DNA from: JAZGDL01 sp036477795
Lineage (GTDB): Bacteria; Planctomycetota; Phycisphaerae; UBA1845
Reading direction: 5' to 3'
NCBI GenBank assembly: GCA_036477795.1
Contig: JAZGDL010000004.1
Coordinates: 1 to 31,451 of the forward strand
DNA: 31,451 nucleotides
Shown: positions 22,715 to 31,025 of the stretch, piece by piece
Position numbering within the stretch: the first letter of the stretch is position 1
Layout of the letters: the number at the start of each line of letters is the position of its first letter
Translations under genes and position numbers: made by a program
The notes under the pieces: generated by a model
Told to the model about the DNA's origin: nothing
Databases searched by the model: none
What the model saw: only the letters and a program-made list of their open reading frames with translations

Positions 22715-23383
22715 TCAGGGCATATTGGTAACGTCGGGATTTGGCAGGGCGATCTTGACGACTTTGCGGGCGGTATACTCCGCGCCGGTCGCGAATTCCA
22801 GGAACGACACGTGCACGTCGACTTCCTGGCCGGGACGCAGTTTCGTCCCCGAGTAAAACGGCACTTCGATCTTGTAGTGATTGGTCCAAAACTTTCCGTA
22901 CCACGACGCGCGGAGTTGCTCCGGGCTATTGTCGACCCTGTGCCCCAGGAGCTTGGGCGCCACCGCGGTGGAGTTGTCCAACAGCTTGATCTTGATCTGG
23001 CCGGCGCGTTTGACCACGTCCCCGTCGCGGTCGATCGGACGGAAGTAGACCGCGACGGCGTCGTCGCCTAGTTGGTCATCCGTGTCGACCCCTCCGGTTA
23101 TGTCCAGGATCTCAATGTGATCGATGGCGAACAGCGGCTCCGGCTGCGCCAAACCCTGGTCCCGCAGGTTCTGCATCTGGCCCTGGAGCCGGACGATTCT
23201 CGCGTCGCGGCTTTGCAAGAGCTCTTCAAGTCCGGTTTTCTCCATCTTGAGCTCTTTGTTCTGTTTGATGAGGTCGCCAAAGCGCTCTTGCTCGGTGGGG
23301 CCGCACCCTGCCAGCCATCCCGCCGCGGCAAGTAGCCCCATGCCGGATATCGAGCGAACGCCGATGATGCAGATATGTCTCAT
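22715..23383 (-). CDS. Coiled-coil lipoprotein of unknown function
   Basis: A 222-aa predicted lipoprotein: 'MGLLAAAGWLAGC' with lipobox LAGC and lipidated C27. It is followed by a charged coiled coil (about 33-75: 'FGDLIKQNKELKMEKTGLEELLQSRDARIVRLQGQMQNL') and a beta-sandwich-like domain ('FAIDHIEILDITGGVDTDDQLGDDAVAVYFRPIDRDGDVVKRAGQIKIKLLD' ... 'WYGKFWTNHYKIEVPFYSG..LRPGQEVDVHVSFLEF'). This layout is common in planctomycete surface lipoproteins, but no function is known to me. It lies upstream of clpS on the same strand, separated by element B, and diverges from the aldolase-like gene at 23515. Confidence 0.75.
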   Translation of the reverse strand: MRHICIIGVRSISGMGLLAAAGWLAGCGPTEQERFGDLIKQNKELKMEKTGLEELLQSRDARIVRLQGQMQNLRDQGLAQPEPLFAIDHIEILDITGGVDTDDQLGDDAVAVYFRPIDRDGDVVKRAGQIKIKLLDNSTAVAPKLLGHRVDNSPEQLRASWYGKFWTNHYKIEVPFYSGTKLRPGQEVDVHVSFLEFATGAEYTARKVVKIALPNPDVTNMP

Positions 23384-23514
23384 CGCGAAGGGCTATACCC
23401 GGCAGCAGCGCTCTATGCAAGCATAATCGCAAGGAACATCCTGTTCGACCTGACTTTGCGTCGCAATCCGGCTATATTCCACGGAGCCGTCGTCTACCAT
23501 GGAGATCCGGAGCC

Positions 23515-24144
23515 GTGACCGATTCGCTCGCCTTGCAAGACCTTTCAGCATTCGACACGGCCGGCCGGATGCTCCTGGCATGCCGCTGCAACAACTCCCA
23601 CTCGGGAAACCTGTCTATCAGGCACGGCCACCGCATCGTGATAACCCGTACCGGAGCGATGCTCGCTAGTCTGACCGCCGACGACCTGGTCACGACCAGC
23701 TTCGAGCCAACCGAGCAGGAGCGCCGGCGTGCAAGTTCGGAGATCGCCGTCCACCTGAAGATCTACCAGCGAACGGAGCACTTAGCCATCGCCCATGGTC
23801 ACGCCCTGGCGGCGGTGGCGGTGGGCTGGCTGACGGATTGGATCAACCCCATCGACGTCGAAGGGGCATACTACCACGGGGGCATTCCGGTCCTTGAATA
23901 CAATCCCGCGACCGCGTCAGTCGTATTGGGAGAAGCTCTGGGGGCTGTTCTGGCCCAAGAGTCGGTGGTCGTGCTTCGCGGACATGGCGTTTTTGCCGGC
24001 GGCGCTACCCTTGAGCAGGCCTTTCAGCGTGTGACCAGCGTGAACGACTCAGCCGACCTGATCATCAAGGCTCGGCAGTTGGGCCTCGACCCCCGCCAGT
24101 TGGCAAACGCCCCGTATTTGGAGGTTGGCTGGATCCGCGACTGA
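23515..24144 (+). CDS. Class II aldolase/adducin family protein
   Basis: A 209-aa zinc-dependent class II aldolase (fuculose-phosphate aldolase/ribulose-5-P epimerase/adducin fold), cytosolic. Seen: 'NNSHSGNLSIRHGHRIVITRTGAML' (phosphate-binding SGN and TRTG), 'ASSEIAVHLKIYQRT' (SSE with the catalytic acid), 'AIAHGHALAAVAV' (HGH zinc ligands), and 'VVVLRGHGVFAGGATLEQAF' (third His). All zinc and phosphate elements are present, so it should be active; the sugar phosphate substrate cannot be told. GTG start at 23515 preceded by GGAG. Alone on this strand, followed by the operator-like palindromes and a structured non-coding region. Confidence 0.85.
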   Translation: MTDSLALQDLSAFDTAGRMLLACRCNNSHSGNLSIRHGHRIVITRTGAMLASLTADDLVTTSFEPTEQERRRASSEIAVHLKIYQRTEHLAIAHGHALAAVAVGWLTDWINPIDVEGAYYHGGIPVLEYNPATASVVLGEALGAVLAQESVVVLRGHGVFAGGATLEQAFQRVTSVNDSADLIIKARQLGLDPRQLANAPYLEVGWIRD

Positions 24145-24179
24145 CCGGACCGCCGCGCGGCTGAGCCCACACACCCATT

Positions 24180-24225
24180 GGGTAGAATTACCCATGATAT
24201 CGGGCCGACAAGGGTATATTTACCC
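24180..24225. promoter_or_regulatory. Paired operator-like palindromes GGGTA-N4-TACCC
   Basis: Two 14-bp inverted repeats, GGGTAGAATTACCC (24180-24193) and GGGTATATTTACCC (24212-24225), with centres 32 bp apart, about three DNA turns. This is the classic geometry for two repressor dimers on one DNA face. The cognate regulator is not recognised and is not encoded nearby. Confidence 0.6.
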
Positions 24226-24495
24226 ACTCGGAACCTGTCTCAGGCGACCACAATACTCACGTAACTAACGTGGGCTATTGATGTTAAGGGAATCTCAAGA
24301 AGCGCGATCCTGTGTGGCACGGCAAGTGCTAAATAACCATTCGTGGTGGCGACGGATGATACGTGGGAGCCAACCCTGTCGAAACATCGCACACTACTTT
24401 GGGCCTTGGGGGCCACGCCCGCAGCACGTGCAGCGGGACACTTTGGGGGGTCGCAGAGGCCCTAGCGCCTCTGCGACACATTTTCAACCGCCTCG
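24226..24495 (+). other. Structured non-coding leader or small RNA candidate
   Basis: No credible gene in about 500 bp between the aldolase-like stop and the acyl-CoA dehydrogenase. Hairpins seen: CACGT/ACGTG (around 24258-24272), CCCGC-A-GCAC/GTGC-A-GCGGG (24417-24436), and a perfect 11-bp stem GTCGCAGAGGC/GCCTCTGCGAC (24450-24477, loop CCTAGC). A strong terminator follows. It does not match riboswitch, 6S, tmRNA or RNase P motifs that I know. Confidence 0.45.
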
Positions 24496-24547
24496 ACCGC
24501 GGCTGAGTGATCCTCGGATGGGATCAGTCGGTCGCGGTGTTTTTTTT
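24496..24547 (+). terminator. Strong rho-independent terminator upstream of the acd-glyA operon
   Basis: 18-bp stem (24496-24513 with 24521-24538) containing two G-U pairs and one mismatch, 7-base loop, then eight T (24540-24547). Located about 350 bp after the aldolase-like stop and 125 bp before the acyl-CoA dehydrogenase start, so it either ends a separate RNA or attenuates the downstream operon. Confidence 0.8.
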
Positions 24548-24672
24548 CGCGTTACGAAGTACACACCAGTTCACCGTCCGACAGGCTCGCCGGTTACGGC
24601 CCAGTGGTTGGCCCTTCTTTCTCCGCACCGCTAGAATCTGTGGGGTTCTAACGACATGCGCCGCAGGGTTCT

Positions 24673-25854
24673 TTGTCAAACCAACGAGCAGCGAATTCCT
24701 TGACCAGAGCAATTTCGGAAGACCAGGCAATACTCATCGATGCGATTCGCAAGTTCGCCCGCAGCGAACTTCTGGAAGCGGACCGGCGATGGGATGCTGA
24801 CGAATCGTCGGTGTACGAGATGTTGCCGGCCGTCGCCGAAATGGGCCTGATGAGCCTGTCAACGCCGGAGGAATACGGCGGCATGGAGTGTGACATACGC
24901 ACATACTCAGCCATCATCCGCGAACTGGCCTACGCCTCACCATCGATGTCGGTGACGATTTCCGTACATTTCATGACTACCAGGATTCTCAGCCATTTCG
25001 CCTCCGAGGAATGGAAAAAGAAGTGGATGGCGGACAGCGGCTCTGCCGAATCGCTCATGGCATTTGCCATCAGCGAAGCGGACGCTGGGAGTGACGTCTC
25101 GTCGGTGCAAACGCGAGCGGTGAAAGTGGACGGCGGCTACCGCGTGACCGGAAGCAAGATGTGGGTCACCAACGGTGACCGTGCCCGATGGCTTCTCATC
25201 CTGGTGCGGACGGACCCCGAAGTGCGGGGCGGCGCCGGCCTGTCAGCCATGATCGTGGACGGTCAACAGTCTGGTATGGAATGCGACAAAATCTCCGGCA
25301 AGATGGGCATCCGCGGGAGCGATACGGTGGTGGTCCATCTGAATGATGTCTTCGTTCCCGATGAGCACTTGCTCGGCGCCGAGGGCGACGGGCTCAAGGT
25401 GTGCTTGGGAGCGCTGGATGAGGGCCGGATAGGAATCGCCGCCCAGGCAGTGGGCATCGGGGAAGCTTGCCTCGACGAAATGGTTGAGTACGCAAGACAG
25501 CGCGTCCAGTTCGGCCGGCCCATCGGCCGCTTCCAGGCGATCCAGAACATGATCGCCGATTGTGCCGTGCAACTGGAAGCGTCGAGATTGCTGATCGACC
25601 GTGCGGCCTACCTGGTGGACGCCAACCGAAAATGTCCAAGAGCTTCGGCGATGGCCAAGCTCTACGCCAGCGAAGCAGCCAATCGCATCGCCTACCAGGC
25701 CGTGCAGGTGCATGGCGCCAGCGGCTACGTGAGGGACTGCCGTGTTGAACAACTCTATCGCGACGTCCGGGTGACCACCATCTACGAGGGCACCAGTGAG
25801 ATTCAGCGGCACGTGATCGCCAGGGATTTGCTCAACTCGGAGGTGGAGGAGTGA
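24673..25854 (+). CDS. Acyl-CoA dehydrogenase
   Basis: FAD-dependent acyl-CoA dehydrogenase, 393 aa, oxidising acyl-CoA to trans-2-enoyl-CoA and passing electrons to ETF. Seen: 'FAISEADAGSDVSSVQTRAV' (132-150; flavin/substrate loop), 'GYRVTGSKMWVTNGDRA', 'KMGIRGSDTVVVHLNDVFVP', 'RQRVQFGRPIGRFQAIQNMIAD' (276-296), and 'YRDVRVTTIYEGTSEIQRHVI', with E372 in the catalytic-base position of medium/short-chain members. TTG start at 24673 (AGGG seven bases upstream); TTG 24700 is an alternative. ETF or beta-oxidation partners are not adjacent; it overlaps glyA by GTGA, so the two are coupled. Chain-length specificity unknown. Confidence 0.9.
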   Translation: MSNQRAANSLTRAISEDQAILIDAIRKFARSELLEADRRWDADESSVYEMLPAVAEMGLMSLSTPEEYGGMECDIRTYSAIIRELAYASPSMSVTISVHFMTTRILSHFASEEWKKKWMADSGSAESLMAFAISEADAGSDVSSVQTRAVKVDGGYRVTGSKMWVTNGDRARWLLILVRTDPEVRGGAGLSAMIVDGQQSGMECDKISGKMGIRGSDTVVVHLNDVFVPDEHLLGAEGDGLKVCLGALDEGRIGIAAQAVGIGEACLDEMVEYARQRVQFGRPIGRFQAIQNMIADCAVQLEASRLLIDRAAYLVDANRKCPRASAMAKLYASEAANRIAYQAVQVHGASGYVRDCRVEQLYRDVRVTTIYEGTSEIQRHVIARDLLNSEVEE

Positions 25855-27101
25855 CCGGTCAGGCCGAAACAATGGCACAGCAGGATCCTCAAGCCTGGCA
25901 AATCGTTCAGGCTGAGACGCGGCGTCAACAGCAGACGCTGGAATTGATCGCTTCGGAGAACCACGTCTCAAAGGCGGTTCTCGAGGCGGCGGGATCGGTT
26001 CTGACAAACAAGTACGCCGAAGGATATCCCGGGCGACGTTACTACGGCGGCTGCCGGAATGTCGACGCGGCGGAGAATCTGGCCCGCGACCGCGCCAAAG
26101 CGCTCTTTGACTGCGAGCACGTCAACGTGCAAGCGCACTCCGGGAGCCAGGCAAACACGGCGGTTTATCTGGCCGTGTTGGAACCCGGAGACACCATACT
26201 GTCGCTCGACCTGGCTCACGGGGGCCATCTGACCCATGGGCTCAAGGTCAACATCAGCGGGTTGCTGTACAACATCGTTCACTATGGAGTGGACCGCAAG
26301 ACCGAACAATTCGACTTCACCGAAATCAGCCGCCTGGCCCGCGAGCATAAACCCAAACTGATCATTTCGGGGGCAAGCGCCTATCCGCGGACGATCGACT
26401 TTGAGAGGTTCTCCGAGATCGCGGACCAGGTCGGCGCCGTGCACATGGCGGACATCGCCCACGTCGCGGGCCCGGTGGCGGTCGGCTTGCATCCCAGTCC
26501 GGTACCCACCGCTGCCTTCGTCACCACCACAACGCACAAGACGCTTCGCGGCCCCCGCGGTGGCATGATCATGTGCAAAGAGGAGTGGCACAAGAAGATC
26601 GATTCTCGCATCTTCCCCGGCAGCCAGGGTGGACCGTTGATGCACGTCATCCTGGCAAAGGCAGTCGCGCTCGGCGAGGCCTTGAAACCGGCCTTCAAGT
26701 CCTATCAGCAACAGATCATCGAAAACGCAAAGACGCTGGCGGAATTCCTGGCCCAAGCCGGCAATCGTATAGTGTCGGGCGGCACCGACAATCATCTGTT
26801 GCTGCTCGATCTTCGCCCAAACTACCCCGACGTCACCGGCAAGATGGCCGAAACCTGGCTGGAGCAGGCCAATATCATAGTGAACAAGAACATGATACCG
26901 TTCGATGAGCGCAAGCCTACGGAAACGAGTGGCTTGAGAATCGGCACGCCGGCGCTGACCACGCGCGGCCTGAAGGCAGACGAGATGAAAAAAATTGCGG
27001 CATGGATCGATCAGGTGTTGCGCTCGCAAGGTGAGAACTCGGTGATCGAGCGCGTCCGGGCGGATGTATTGACGCTGTGCAGCCAATTCCCCATCTACTG
27101 A
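25851..27101 (+). CDS. glyA: Serine hydroxymethyltransferase
   Basis: PLP enzyme, 416 aa, interconverting serine + THF and glycine + 5,10-methylene-THF. Seen: 'LELIASENHVSKAVLEAAGSVLTNKYAEGYPGRRYYGG' (30-67), 'NVQAHSGSQANTAVYLAVLEPGD', 'MADIAHVAGPVA' (199-210), 'VTTTTHKTLRGPRGGMI' with the PLP Lys230, and 'GLRIGTPALTTRG'. Complete and normal in length. The start is GTG 25851, with GGAGG-type sequence directly upstream and overlapping the acyl-CoA dehydrogenase stop; ATG 25872 is an alternative. The coupling of glyA to an acyl-CoA dehydrogenase is not a standard pairing. Confidence 0.95.
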   Translation: MTGQAETMAQQDPQAWQIVQAETRRQQQTLELIASENHVSKAVLEAAGSVLTNKYAEGYPGRRYYGGCRNVDAAENLARDRAKALFDCEHVNVQAHSGSQANTAVYLAVLEPGDTILSLDLAHGGHLTHGLKVNISGLLYNIVHYGVDRKTEQFDFTEISRLAREHKPKLIISGASAYPRTIDFERFSEIADQVGAVHMADIAHVAGPVAVGLHPSPVPTAAFVTTTTHKTLRGPRGGMIMCKEEWHKKIDSRIFPGSQGGPLMHVILAKAVALGEALKPAFKSYQQQIIENAKTLAEFLAQAGNRIVSGGTDNHLLLLDLRPNYPDVTGKMAETWLEQANIIVNKNMIPFDERKPTETSGLRIGTPALTTRGLKADEMKKIAAWIDQVLRSQGENSVIERVRADVLTLCSQFPIY

Positions 27102-27817
27102 TGGCGCTGGTGCGAACTGCCGCCGGGCCACGTTTTCTTCTGTGCTTCCTGTTGACCATGTCCGGGTGCACGGGCTCAGGCAGGGTGAGCATCATCTCCA
27201 CCAACCTTAGAGAGTTGCCCTCTACCGGCCCGCTGGTCAAGACGCTTGATGCACAGCGGTGCTTCTTTTGGATCGACTCGTCACCGACGACGGGCGACAC
27301 GACCGTGTCGGACACTAGCCCGGAAACGGCCCCTGCCCTTCAGCGATTGTACATTGCCATGGAGTCTGCGAACCTGTTTCAGTTCCTTGATAACGGCAAG
27401 CGAAGAATGGCCATGTCGTTGGTGCTGCGGGGTTCTCCCAAGAGCGGGCCCCACAGTTACAAAGTTGATCGACAAAGTCTCAGAATGATCCAACACAGCG
27501 GATATAACCACACGCGTTGGGCATCACTCAACGGGATTGTGAGCGTTCGACGCGAAGCAGACGGTTCAATCCGCGGTCGATTCAAGATGGCGGCCAAACA
27601 GCAACATTTTCTCATCACCACGGGCTGGACCGGGCGGCAGCACGCACTACTGGTGGGAGAGTTCTGCGCCGTTCACAATCCCGAGGCCGGGCGCCGTATC
27701 ATTGAACTGACCGAATCGGATGGCATGGCCCGCACACGCCCAACAAAAAGTCAGCAGTTTAGCGGTGTCGCGCGCGACACCCGAAAGCCGCCACCAGCGA
27801 GCACACCTCTGAAATGA
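27101..27817 (+). CDS. Small lipoprotein of unknown function
   Basis: A 238-aa predicted lipoprotein: 'GPRFLLCFLLTMSGC' with lipobox MSGC (C23). The ATG overlaps the glyA stop (TGATG), which decides the start over a GTG at 27077. The mature part has an alpha/beta feel ('CFFWIDSS', 'ALQRLYIAMESANLFQFLDNGKRRMAMSLVLRG', 'IRGRFKMAAKQQHFLITTGW') and a charged, Pro-rich end. No family recognised. Cotranscribed with acyl-CoA dehydrogenase and glyA; convergent with the S41 protease. Confidence 0.7.
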   Translation: MALVRTAAGPRFLLCFLLTMSGCTGSGRVSIISTNLRELPSTGPLVKTLDAQRCFFWIDSSPTTGDTTVSDTSPETAPALQRLYIAMESANLFQFLDNGKRRMAMSLVLRGSPKSGPHSYKVDRQSLRMIQHSGYNHTRWASLNGIVSVRREADGSIRGRFKMAAKQQHFLITTGWTGRQHALLVGEFCAVHNPEAGRRIIELTESDGMARTRPTKSQQFSGVARDTRKPPPASTPLK

Positions 27818-27876
27818 AACGATGCCCCCGACTCTGCTATCTCTACGTGCTCCGCGGTGAATTATCCGCGCTATGT

Positions 27877-29160
27877 TCACCGGGCTGCGGTCAGTTTTTC
27901 GATCGCAGCCTTCAGTTGGGGATCGATTAGCGAAGTTGTTTCAGTATCGTCCGCCGCGACGCCGGGCATCGCCGACCTGTCCGCATGAGCCCACCGTCTC
28001 CGGATGGCGTCGTAGACGCTCTGTTGCACGGGTACGGCGACGTCGGGAACCACTCCCCACTCATCACTTTCAACGTTTTGGGGAGTCTTATGAATGATTC
28101 TGCCACGGGGAAGTTGGTAGTGGGCGACTGTAAGCTTGATTCCGGCCTCGCCACCGGCAAGACGAATAAAATCCTGCACGCTGCCTTTGCCGAAGCTTCG
28201 CTCTCCGATGACAATCGCCCGGCCATGATCCTGCAGGGCGCCGGCAAAGATCTCTGAAGCACTGGCGGACCCGCCGTTGAGCAACACCGCAAGCTGCATG
28301 TCCGTGTCAACATTACGGCGGGCGGCGTGATATGTGTCGATCGCCTGGCGGCGCCTGACGGTGGTCACTATGATACCTGAGTCAATGAACCTGTCGACCA
28401 TGGCCACCGCTTCCGGAAAGACACCTCCCGGGTTGAACCGCAGATCAATCACCAGCGAAGTGCCGCCCCGCCGCGTCACATCACGGAGCGCAGCGTCGAA
28501 ATCATCGGAGGTTCCCTCGTCAAAATGCGATATGCGGATGTAGCCGACATGCCGCTCGGCATCGAGGCAAAAGTCCCACGCACCATCAGGGTGTCTACGG
28601 ATTCCCTTGACGGTCTGCCGTTTGATAGGTGTTCGCTTGATTGCTCGGACGTAGACTTCACCATCGGCGCGGCGCAGCTTCAGTTCAACGATTGTGGCCG
28701 GCTCACCGGCTAGCAATCCTTCGACATCAGGGATGGAAAGATCCTGAACGGAACGTCCCTCCACCGCCAGCACAATGTCACCCGGCCGCACACCGGCTTC
28801 AATGGCCGGGCCCTGTTCGAGCGGTGCGATGACCACGACGTCTCCAATGCGCAATCCGAGTTCAACTCCGATGCCAATGTACTCACCTGTGTGACGCCGC
28901 TCAAACGCTCTCATCTGCTCCGGCGCGATGTATCCGCTGTAGGGATCAAGATCGAGCATCAGGCCGCGAATCGCGCCATCCACCAACCGCCGGCCCTGTA
29001 AAGGAAACACGAAGTTGCGTTTGACAATTGCATCCACCTCAACCAGTGGAGCGAATGTTCGATACACGGAATCCTGCTCCGCGACCATCGGCGTCAGGAG
29101 GTAGAACAGGATCGCAATGGTCACAACGATGGCGAGGCAGACGACGTTGCGTTGTGACAT
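27877..29160 (-). CDS. S41 family C-terminal processing peptidase (CtpA-like)
   Basis: Periplasmic serine protease with PDZ domain, about 427 aa from ATG 29160, which leads into the membrane anchor 'VVCLAIVVTIAILFYLLTP'; the frame extends to a GTG at 29232, without an obvious ribosome binding site for either. Order: anchor, N-terminal helical domain ('GAIRGLMLDLDPYSGYIAPEQM'), PDZ ('YIGIGVELGLRIGDVVVIAPLEQGPAIEAGVRPGDIVLAVEG'), protease core with 'LVIDLRFNPGGVFPEAV', the nucleophile in 'LLNGGSASASEIFAGAL' and the catalytic Lys in 'GERSFGKGSVQ'. Such enzymes trim periplasmic proteins C-terminally; substrate unknown. Diverges from the YkgJ-type gene. Confidence 0.92.
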   Translation of the reverse strand: MSQRNVVCLAIVVTIAILFYLLTPMVAEQDSVYRTFAPLVEVDAIVKRNFVFPLQGRRLVDGAIRGLMLDLDPYSGYIAPEQMRAFERRHTGEYIGIGVELGLRIGDVVVIAPLEQGPAIEAGVRPGDIVLAVEGRSVQDLSIPDVEGLLAGEPATIVELKLRRADGEVYVRAIKRTPIKRQTVKGIRRHPDGAWDFCLDAERHVGYIRISHFDEGTSDDFDAALRDVTRRGGTSLVIDLRFNPGGVFPEAVAMVDRFIDSGIIVTTVRRRQAIDTYHAARRNVDTDMQLAVLLNGGSASASEIFAGALQDHGRAIVIGERSFGKGSVQDFIRLAGGEAGIKLTVAHYQLPRGRIIHKTPQNVESDEWGVVPDVAVPVQQSVYDAIRRRWAHADRSAMPGVAADDTETTSLIDPQLKAAIEKLTAAR

Positions 29161-29396
29161 GGACACGACTATCCAAACGGTAGAAACCCCCAAAGCCCCA
29201 ATCAGGGCGCGGTTTTCCCTTGTTATCGTCACGACTACCGTAGAGCTTTCAACTATTGGAGCGAGTTGCGGCCGGCGGACCGTTCACCGCAAAGATGTGC
29301 GTACCGACCGCATCAGGAGAGACCGGCGTTGTGCGTCCGGCCGCTACTCGATATGCTATCGGTATTGTCCGCATGGCGTGAAGAAGGAGTGACCCG

Positions 29397-29837
29397 GTGG
29401 CAAGGAAGAAGTGGTACGCGAAGGGCCTGTGCTTTGAGTGCACGCAGTGCGGCAATTGCTGCAGCGGGCCGCCGGGACACGTATGGTTGACCGAGACGGA
29501 GATTGCACGGATTTCCAAGTTCATCGGCCGCAAGGACGGACGGCTTGGCAAAGAGCATTTGCGGCGCACCGGTTTCAAACACAGCTTGACGGAGAAGCCC
29601 GACGGCGACTGTGTTTTCTTGAAGCGCAACGGTCGGATGTCATATTGCGGCATCTACGAGGTGCGTCCCCGGCAATGCCGCACTTGGCCGTTCTGGTCGG
29701 GAAATCTCAAGTCCCAAGCCGTGTGGAACGCTACGGCGGAAACTTGTCCCGGCATGGGCCGCGGCGAACATTACAGCTTTCCGGCAATCGAAGAATTGCG
29801 CCTGAAGAAAACGTGTCCTTCCGGCCAGCCTGCATGA
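29397..29837 (+). CDS. YkgJ/CxxCxxCC-family metal-cluster protein
   Basis: A 146-aa Cys-rich protein of the YkgJ (UPF0153-like, 'Fe-S-cluster oxidoreductase') family. Seen: 'GLCFECTQCGNCCSG' (C12, C15, C18, C21, C22), 'DCVFLKRNGRMSYCGIYEVRPRQCRTWPFW' and 'AETCPGMGRG', the full set of Cys groups expected to bind a metal cluster (likely zinc or Fe-S; not settled for the family). Biochemical role unknown. GTG start with a GGAG upstream; no upstream gene overlaps. Followed by a hairpin-repeat region and the CDF transporter. Confidence 0.9.
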   Translation: MARKKWYAKGLCFECTQCGNCCSGPPGHVWLTETEIARISKFIGRKDGRLGKEHLRRTGFKHSLTEKPDGDCVFLKRNGRMSYCGIYEVRPRQCRTWPFWSGNLKSQAVWNATAETCPGMGRGEHYSFPAIEELRLKKTCPSGQPA

Positions 29838-29906
29838 GCGAGATTTCGGGGCGCGGGGGACACGGCGTGGAGTGGGACGCGCGGTGCCGCGTGCGGTCAG
29901 CGGGGG

Positions 29907-30076
29907 GCCGGGGAGACCCGGATCCCGACCGCGACCAGGCTGGGTGCCCCACCTCCTTTGGAGGTGGGGGAGCCGATGATCGTCGGGCCGTTCACCTGAG
30001 CGTATGTCATCGCGTCCCCCATGTCCAAAGGACATGGGCCACCCGCCGGGGAGACCCGGATCCCTACCGCGACCAG
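29907..30076. repeat. 32-bp direct repeats bracketing two perfect hairpins
   Basis: GCCGGGGAGACCCGGATCCC and the following 12 bases occur at 29907-29938 and 30045-30076, differing at one of 32 positions. Between them lie hairpins with perfect stems: CCCCACCTCC-TTT-GGAGGTGGGG (29947-29969) and CCCATGTCC-AAA-GGACATGGG (30018-30038). This fills the gap between the YkgJ-type and CDF genes; I see no gene in it. Confidence 0.85.
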
Positions 30077-30132
30077 TAAGCGAATGCACCTCGACATGAC
30101 GGCGGCGGTCACCGGGGGTATCTTCTGCGGTC

Positions 30133-31011
30133 ATGCCAACGTCGGTGAGCACTGGAATACGTGTTACCCTGCTGGGGATGGCGTGCAGCGGCGTGCTGGC
30201 TACGGTCAAGCTGGCTACCGGTTTGATCGGTCATTCGTACGCCCTGGTGGCTGATGCGGTCGAATCGTTCGCCGATATGGCAGGCTCAGCCATCGTGTGG
30301 GGTAGCCTGGTGGTTTCGGCGCGACCGCCGGACCACGACCATCCTTATGGACACGGCAAGGCTCAACCACTGGGCGGGTTGGCGGTGGGATTGATGCTGG
30401 TGGGGGCCGCCGTGGGGATCAGTATACAGGCGGTGAATCAGATCATCGCACCACTAACGGGGCCTGCACCGTTTACGCTGTTCGTCCTGGTGCTGGTCAT
30501 TGTGGTGAAAGAAGCGCTCTACCGGTTCGCGTTGCGCGTCGGCGACAGTATCGACAGCACCGTAGTGCGGGTAGACGCATGGCACCATCGAAGTGACGCC
30601 TTCACGTCCCTTGCCGCATTTATCGGCATTGGGATCAGCGTGTACGGCGGCCCCGGCTATGAGTCCGCAGACGGTTGGGCGGCGTTGGCAGCCTCGGGTT
30701 TGATCGCGTTCAACGGGGTGCGATTCATCCGGATGACCGCGGGGGAGCTTATGGACGTGCAGCCGCCGCCGGAAGTCCTGGAGGGGATGGCCCAGGCGGC
30801 GCGAGAGGTATCGGGCGTCAAGCGGGTGGAGAAGGTCTTGGCCCGGAAGGTCGGCACCAGCTATCTGGTGGACATGCACATCGAAGTGGATGGGGCTATA
30901 TCGGTGCGAGAGGGGCACAATCTGGCCCATGTGGTCAAGGACGTGGTCCGCTCGCACAACCCCGGCGTGGCCGACGTATTGATCCATATCGAACCTTACA
31001 ATGCAAAGTAG
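30133..31011 (+). CDS. Cation diffusion facilitator family divalent metal transporter
   Basis: A 292-aa CDF (FieF/CzcD-type) H+-coupled metal exporter of the inner membrane. Seen: TM2 metal-site motif 'ALVADAVESFADMAGS' (D41, D48), 'DHDHPYGHGKAQPL' (67-80; His-rich loop), TM5 'RVDAWHHRSDAFTSLAAFIGI' with the second half of the site (H, D), and a C-terminal ferredoxin-like domain ('VSGVKRVEKVLARKVGTSYLVDMHIEVDGAISVREGHNLAHVVKDVVR..VADVLIHIEP') that dimerises. All key positions are retained. Metal (Zn, Fe, Mn) not assignable. ATG 30133 fits the family start. It lies after the hairpin repeats; a 14-bp gap separates it from the downstream partial gene, suggesting cotranscription. Confidence 0.93.
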   Translation: MPTSVSTGIRVTLLGMACSGVLATVKLATGLIGHSYALVADAVESFADMAGSAIVWGSLVVSARPPDHDHPYGHGKAQPLGGLAVGLMLVGAAVGISIQAVNQIIAPLTGPAPFTLFVLVLVIVVKEALYRFALRVGDSIDSTVVRVDAWHHRSDAFTSLAAFIGIGISVYGGPGYESADGWAALAASGLIAFNGVRFIRMTAGELMDVQPPPEVLEGMAQAAREVSGVKRVEKVLARKVGTSYLVDMHIEVDGAISVREGHNLAHVVKDVVRSHNPGVADVLIHIEPYNAK

Positions 31012-31025
31012 AGCGCCTGTAGAGC

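Noticed and set aside
25968..27131. 387-aa minus-strand ORF opposite glyA
   Set aside because: Antisense shadow of a clearly recognised glyA; no start signal or family features.
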